Assembly (NCBI GenBank): GCA_963678705.1 | Contig: OY783215.1 | Coordinates: 14,985,740 to 15,049,739, forward strand | Length of the DNA: 64,000 nucleotides | From: Panorpa germanica | Taxonomy: Eukaryota; Arthropoda; Insecta; Mecoptera; Panorpidae | Reading direction: 5' to 3' | Shown: positions 58,752 through 64,000 of the stretch, piece after piece | How the letters are laid out: every line of letters starts with the position of its first letter | Numbering within the stretch: the first letter of the stretch is position 1 | Translations under genes and position numbers: made by a program | The notes under the pieces: generated by a model | Seen by the model: only the letters and a program-made list of their open reading frames with translations | The model's database searches: none | Told to the model about the DNA's origin: nothing

Positions 58752-59832
58752 CAGTAGGGCCTCGGTAATCCGGACTCTCGCTTGTTCGGTGATCGCTGTA
58801 ATCCGGCCGGGCAATGGGATTCGCGGGGGAGGCCCGGCGGCGTGTAGGTGCGGGGGCTGTCATGAGCCAATGCGCCGTCAGTCTTTTGTTTATCGCCTTT
58901 CGTGTAATACGTACCCAGCTACCCTGTCATTGCTCGGAAGTTTGGTATAGGCAGGTCAACTGTAGGCGACATAAAGAAAAACAAAGACAAACTCTTGAAG
59001 TTTGTTAGCCTAACAGAAAGTGGTCTCGGTGTACGAAAAACACTGAAGAAATCGGAAAATCCTGTTTTAGAAGATGCTTTGTTTACGTGGTTTTTGCAAC
59101 AAAGGCGATTTGCATGTTCCTGTAAGTGGTGATATGATTTGTGAGAAAGCTCGAATTTTTCATCGCCAGATTACAAACTCCAATATCGGATTTAATGCAA
59201 GCCGGGGATGGTTAGACAAATTTAAAAAACGCCACGGAATAAGACGTTTAAAAATGGCCGGTGAAAAACTGTCAAATGATGAAGCCGCTGTAAATGATGG
59301 TGCCGAAAGCGAGTTACAAAGATATGAAGTGTTAACTGATGAGGAGATTGTGCGAGCGGCTATGTGTGAGGACGATGTGGAAGATGAGGACAATAGCGTT
59401 GAAATTCTAAAAATCACAAAAGTTGGTTCAGAAATTCAAAAGAGGTTCAAAAATTCAGAGGCAGTAGGAGCTTTAAACACTGCTTTAAAATGGGCTGAAG
59501 ATAACGAATTTGATAGCCACGAAGTTATGTTTCTCCGTCGACTTAGAGACCGGGCTTTCGAAATGAAGTGCGAAAATTATAAACAGAAGAGTATTACAGA
59601 CTTTTTCAAGAAGAATTAACTAATGTTTTATTTTAACTTACTGATTTCCTTACATAGTTGTAATTTTGAACATGTACATTTTGTCTATATGCCATAATTT
59701 AAAAATTGATTAAAGAAACTAAGGTTAAACATGTGTTTTATTAACATTTAATATGGCATACTATAATCCGGACGCCTCGATAATCCATAAACGGTCTTGT
59801 TTTTGTCTCTCCGGATTAAAGAGGCCCTACTG
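58752..59832 (+). mobile_element. Internally deleted Tigger/pogo-type DNA transposon
   Basis: Terminal inverted repeats CAGTAGGGCCTC...TAATCCGGA on the left and the matching TCCGGATTA...GAGGCCCTACTG on the right delimit a 1081-bp element. It is flanked by the TA duplication expected of Tc1/mariner-pogo elements (58750-58751 and 59833-59834). It encodes only parts of a Tigger transposase, described separately, and cannot move by itself. Confidence 0.9.
58960..59619 (+). pseudogene. Broken Tigger transposase lacking its catalytic core
   Basis: A frame starting near 58,968 reads like the Tigger N-terminus up to ALFTWFLQQR. A frameshift near 59,100 moves the reading into the frame that continues to 59,619. 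That frame holds the CENP-B-type helix-turn-helix segment (ASRGWLDKFKKRHGIRRL) and then jumps to a Tigger-like C-terminal tail (LTDEEIVRAAM...SITDFFKKN). The DDE catalytic domain that should lie between is deleted. The 181-residue open frame is therefore a relic, although it could still encode a DNA-binding fragment. Confidence 0.85.
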
Positions 59833-59834
59833 TA

Positions 59835-61250
59835 TTAGTAAATACGATTTTCGATAATTTGTAAATAGTCCAAATCACGATAGTTTGGCAGAAACTTATA
59901 CATAAAAGAGGTTATAAGAGCGGTATAAATCTATAATGACTATGATAATGAATTTTATCTTATTCGTTTCTATACACATTATTGAAAAATAAGTGAATCA
60001 GTGCTTTTAGTTATATCGGCAGTTTATACCCCACAACTTGTTTTAAGTATGAGCAGCCGGCGAACTCTCGTAATTGGAACTATATCAATCTTTAAATTCA
60101 TTAAGTTTCTTATCAAAAAGTACAATTGAATTCTCTTTAAGTATTTCTATGAGACAATAGCTCCTGGTCTATCTGCCAGTGACAACGAAGGACAATCTAA
60201 TTTGTTGGACTGAGTAGTGTTTCACGACTGTTCTAATTGTTCACAGTAACGCGGTGGAATCCTCCTCACCCCCGCCTTCCTCACCTCTCCATACTGCCAT
60301 TTACGTTGTTAAATATTCGTTCATATTCTGATTAAACAAGTAGACTATGCGACTGATAACAGAGCAACTGGATATCTTGTGATTTGTGATTAACTCAGTG
60401 CGTTTTATATTTGTACTGTAGGGATTCCTGGAAGTAGACTCGTTCTTATCACAATATTTGTTTGATTGTATTAATTACATTATTTGATGTTGTGGAATTT
60501 CTAATAAAAGTACAGGACAGAGGCAATATTTTGTGCATGTTACACATCATTCAATAAGTTCGTAGGATGATAAATAAATGGCACCAGTATTGACAAATCC
60601 TTATGATTTTTGGATAATACCAACCAAAGCTGCGAAGTCGGTAAAAACACATTCGACTTCGGATAATATTTTTCATCAGATTTCTGATCCGAAATACTAA
60701 GATGTTTTGGGTTGTGTATTGTATAAAAAGGAAATATACATATACCTGTAGAACACAGTTTTGTTATTTAAGGTTTAACTAACCCAAAAAAAGTTATCGG
60801 TTACGTAAACGATTTTACCTAATATGAAATTATTTGTAATCTATTTTATTGCTTTTTGAGAAGTAAATCTACCCTTTTCTACAGTAGCATACTCATAAAA
60901 CTTCTTAAGGACACCACGTAAACAATTTTACATACTTTACAACGCTCGGTGATCTATTTTTCGCCCATTAACATTATTACAAAACTTTTTAAGTAGATTC
61001 TTTTAAGGTTTATAAAATGTTAAAAACACACTTTCTAGGATTAAAGCCTTTTAAAGGCTTAAGCTAAGACCATTTTATGTTACTACGTTTAGTAAAAGAA
61101 ATAATTATATGAATGTTCATATGTATCACGTTCATATTTTGATTGGAGTTTGAGTTCTTAATTAAAATTGAAATAAATTTAAACTTTTACTTGTAAATTT
61201 AATTTTTCTTAGTTTCTATTTTCTTCAGTCTAAATTTATCTCAGGTTCCA
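59835..61250. other. Intergenic AT-rich region
   Basis: No credible exon. An R2 repeat copy lies at 60,673-60,900; the rest is spacer. Confidence 0.5.
60673..60900 (-). repeat. Dispersed repeat, family R2, copy 4
   Basis: Inverted relative to the 8.65-kb copy and highly similar to it along its length, through AAATCTACCC, CGGTTACGTAAACGATTTTA, AAGGTTTAACTAACCC and CCGAAATACTAAGA. No coding sequence. Confidence 0.7.
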
Positions 61251-61253
61251 TTA

Positions 61254-61599
61254 GGCCCTCCGCACACGAGGCGACTGATTGCAAACTAGTCGAGCCGTGT
61301 TTCGTGACTCTATAGAATTTTATTGTGTCGTATTTGTAAGTATGTATGTAATTAAATACTTTTGAATAGTATTTGTACACATCTCTGTTCATGATGTCAT
61401 CATCAAAAGCATGCAACCAAGCATGCCCTGCGACCTAGAAACAGAGTCGCTCAAAACGTGCTCAAAACCAGTTTAGTTTCGTTCGTGCCGTATGTTTTTT
61501 CTCATTCGTATACACGTGCGTTCTCTCACTAACACAGTTCCATTCTCATTCGGTTCGGGCAGGTCGGTTTGCAATCAGTCGATCCGTGTGGGGGCGGCC
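61254..61599. mobile_element. PIF/Harbinger-like MITE with TTA duplication
   Basis: TTA occurs immediately outside both ends (61251-61253 and 61600-61602). The left end runs GGCC...CGCACACGAGGCGACTGATTGCAAAC; the right end is its inverted counterpart (GTTTGCAATCAGTCGATCCGTG...GGCC). The inverted repeats are about 45 bp. The 346-bp element has no transposase; an autonomous partner must be elsewhere. Confidence 0.8.
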
Positions 61600-61602
61600 T
61601 TA

Positions 61603-61943
61603 GGCCTGTCTCAGTATGGCACCGTAATTCGACGAATTTCGGCCGGACGTATACGCGGCACTACGCTTTACCTATCCGAACCCTGTAAATGCAATGAGAC
61701 CTCTCACACTGCAAGCTACAAAGCAGTCCGAATACGGGCGGTACCTACGTCCAGGGTACTATCACTTAGAGTAAAATTATTGAACATGGAATAAACCGCT
61801 TTAGGCGACCCCTGTTGGAATAATATATTCCAATGAACTAATATTTTCGGCGACTCAACATCTGAAGAGAAGGAAGAGTGAAGGGAGTGAATTGTAAACA
61901 TTTTGAAGTGTACTTCCTTCACCCTTCCTTCCTGCGACAGGCC
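61603..61943. mobile_element. Candidate second short element abutting the Harbinger MITE
   Basis: GGCCTGTCTCAG at the left and CTGCGACAGGCC at the right are inverted with one mismatch, 341 bp apart. The flanks (TTA and ATA) only loosely fit a TWA duplication. No coding sequence. Confidence 0.35.
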
Positions 61944-62599
61944 ATAGAGTAGGTCTAGGATAAATCTGCGACTGATTCCATTGTACATTGTTCCAGTATA
62001 TAGTCCAGTATAAAATTTGACAAGTTGTAGTCGCCTTTTTAAAAAGCAATGCTTTATCACACATGAAATTGAGATTTATTGCTTTGATTTGAAAATTACA
62101 AAACCTCTTTTTTGTTTCATGTCAACAATTGTCATTTTATTAAGTTCATCGAAATGTGTAGCGCTTGAGACTGAATGACTGAATTTTCCCGTTTTGATGA
62201 ACAAAAACGTTTTCTAAATTATTATTGACGAAACGAATGCTATTGATTAGATTATATCAGCAGAGCGACGAAGATAAAGAGATACTTGTTTTTCGTCACT
62301 TCAGAAGGTGATCATCTTCTCAAAAACTCAATTATCCTAATTCGGTATTGGCCTTTCCACACAAGATCGATGCAGGCACTACTCTGTCTCCAGAATTAGA
62401 TTAGTGTGACAGGAAGGGGAAATAGAATGAGAATAGGAATAGGGATAGGGATATAGTAAGGGTTTCGTATCCATATCAATCAACAATCAGCAGTCGATCT
62501 GAGGGCGGAGGTCAAACAACGAACTACACATTTATGTATTAAGCTGATTCGGTTCAAATTTATTTAAACAGTTCTATTTGCTATATAATGTTTGGACTC
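61944..62599. other. Intergenic region
   Basis: Contains a purine-rich GAATAGGAATAGGGATAGGG-like run near 62,430. I see no gene. Confidence 0.5.
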
Positions 62600-62830
62600 A
62601 TTTGGATTGCTCATTTGGCAAACATTTGAAATCTGTACACGAAGAAGAACTTCCTCGGTTTAATTTCGGTAAATAGAATAGATTAAAAGCGCCCAAATAT
62701 TTGCTTTGGTTATGTTCCAGGTACCGTACACAAATGTGTTGACGTCTATGACATCAAAACATAACCTATAATGCTCATTTCGAACGTATATTAACCATAA
62801 TTAACAATTTTTGTCAAGTATTTGCTCGAC
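62600..62830 (+). repeat. Dispersed repeat, family R3, copy 2
   Basis: Shares with copies 1 and 3 the ordered blocks CATTTGGCAAA, TCGGTAAATAGAATAGAT, CCAAATATTTGC, GGTACCGTACACA and AACATAACC. Copies 2 and 3 are in the same orientation about 110 bp apart, suggesting local duplication. Confidence 0.6.
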
Positions 62831-62939
62831 ATTTCACTGTGAGGCACTTTTCAATTCTATCTGTTCACAAATTATTATTCTTTGAAGGCCATCAATTTGT
62901 CGAGCTCTTTTTATTCCTTAATATTCATTCCTGACCTGC

Positions 62940-63235
62940 CCATGACCGTGTTCAAGTCCAAGCATTTGGTTTTTGCGTACAAATACATGTCTGGCTACAA
63001 AGTTCGTGCTTATTTGGCAAATATTTGGAATCTGTACACAACGACAAACATTTTTGGTTTAGTCTCGGTAAAATAGAATAGATCGAAACGGCCAAATATT
63101 TGCTTCGGGTATGTTCAAGGTACCGTACACAATCGTTGACGACTTTGACATTAAAACATAACCTACAATGCTCAGTGTGAACGTATCTAAACATTTATTA
63201 CAAAATAATTAATAATATTTGCTAAGTATTTCCCA
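62940..63235 (+). repeat. Dispersed repeat, family R3, copy 3
   Basis: The closest match to the copy at 215-540; both contain TTTGGCAAATATTTGGAATC-like and ACAACGACAAACATTTT stretches, then CCTACAATGCTCAG. The open frames here are not conserved. Confidence 0.6.
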
Positions 63236-63247
63236 GTAAACATTTTG

Positions 63248-64000
63248 GAGTAAATTCTACTTAATTTCTATTACATATCATGAGTTTTTTGTCTGGAACG
63301 TGTTCGTGTTCTATTCAGTCGTTCATAGGAAAGACCCTTTTTATGACCTACAGAGATCGCAACGACGGTTCACTGCTGAATTAAAAGCGGAGTCGGTTTA
63401 TGATTTATGACCGGAGTTATAAACTTGACACTAGCAGGAGTAGCAGGGGTATAAAACTTAATGGAATTCTACTTTTTAGAGTTTGCAAAATATAAATATT
63501 TAAATGAAGAAATAAATAGATGTAATCTTTAGTACGGATCGTCATTTTTTTAATGAATATTATTTATCTTCAACAATACTCGTTATATTAGTTTTTTACA
63601 TTGTTTTGGTGATTCAAAAATCCACGATCGGCAGGTCTGCGTTAGGTTTAAAACCTCTGTCTTACCATCGCTGGATACTATCTTCGTTTATATACATTAT
63701 ATTCGGGGATTGAGGGAGGTCTGTCTATTGCCATTAAAGAAATATTTGTTGAAAAAGGATAGCATATACTTTAAACATACTATACTGAACGAAAACTATA
63801 CAAGTATACAAGTGTAACGGTGTAAAATATATTTTACTTGTCTAACCGCATCTCGTTTCTCTCTCACTTTGGAATGAAAGTGAACTAAGAAAAATATGAA
63901 AGTAACAACTGCTACTTAATGAATGATGTTGGAAAAAGAAAGAATATTATTATGAGTAAATTCTACTTAATTTCTATTACATATCATGAGTTTTTTGTCT
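63248..64000 (+). repeat. Direct repeat bounding the window end, 706-bp offset
   Basis: The 47 bases from 63248 to 63294 recur without a mismatch at 63954-64000, the last bases of the window. The repeat starts GAGTAAATTCTACTTAATTT and continues beyond the window. The intervening 659 bp hold no recognised gene. This could be a tandem duplication, a pair of long terminal repeats or an assembly overlap. Confidence 0.8.

Overview
The window is nuclear DNA from an insect. It is strongly AT-rich and holds intron-rich protein genes separated by long stretches of transposon debris. Truncated non-LTR retrotransposons with a CCHC-like C-terminal motif (CRMCG...HIKFEC) are of a kind common in ants, bees and wasps, so a hymenopteran is my best guess. 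The species cannot be named from sequence alone.

Layout. 1-13 kb: gene-poor, with a tRNA-derived SINE, an unclassified MITE (family M1, termini AATGGGCTTGTGTCCT) and a LINE 3' end. 13.4-17.9 kb (-): a 21-exon M16 metalloprotease of the C05D11.1/YOL098C type. 18.65-19.8 kb (+): TCTP, head to head with the protease across about 790 bp. 22.9-31.3 kb (-): a 17-exon Sp-family zinc-finger factor (Spps/Sp4-like). 31.3-45 kb: a hAT relic, four M1 MITE copies, a second LINE end, an orphan exon and simple repeats. 45.1-47.6 kb (+): KLHL18. 48.2-48.8 kb (+): SSNA1. 49.5-50.8 kb (-): a brainiac-type glycosyltransferase. 51.7-53.8 kb (-), with probable 5' UTR exons out to 57.3 kb: an unrecognised 394-residue coiled-coil protein rich in CDK-type sites. 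57-64 kb: MITEs, a deleted Tigger element and repeats that run off the window.

Reconstruction. I joined exons by hand using GT/AG sites and reading phase. The five recognised genes each give one uninterrupted frame of family-typical length: 1016, 172, 880, 571 and 142 residues. Brainiac gives 386, longer than the fly protein.

The genes do not form one pathway. KLHL18 (CUL3 adaptor, Aurora-A), SSNA1 (centriole/cilium fibres) and the CDK-site protein are loosely linked by cell-cycle or microtubule themes; that link is inference. I found no undescribed multi-gene system. The most unusual items are a hairpin inside the M1 MITE with apparent compensatory changes, an M1 copy lying about 11 bp from a splice donor, the CDK-site protein, and a LINE inserted in a fold-back MITE with a perfect 15-bp target duplication.
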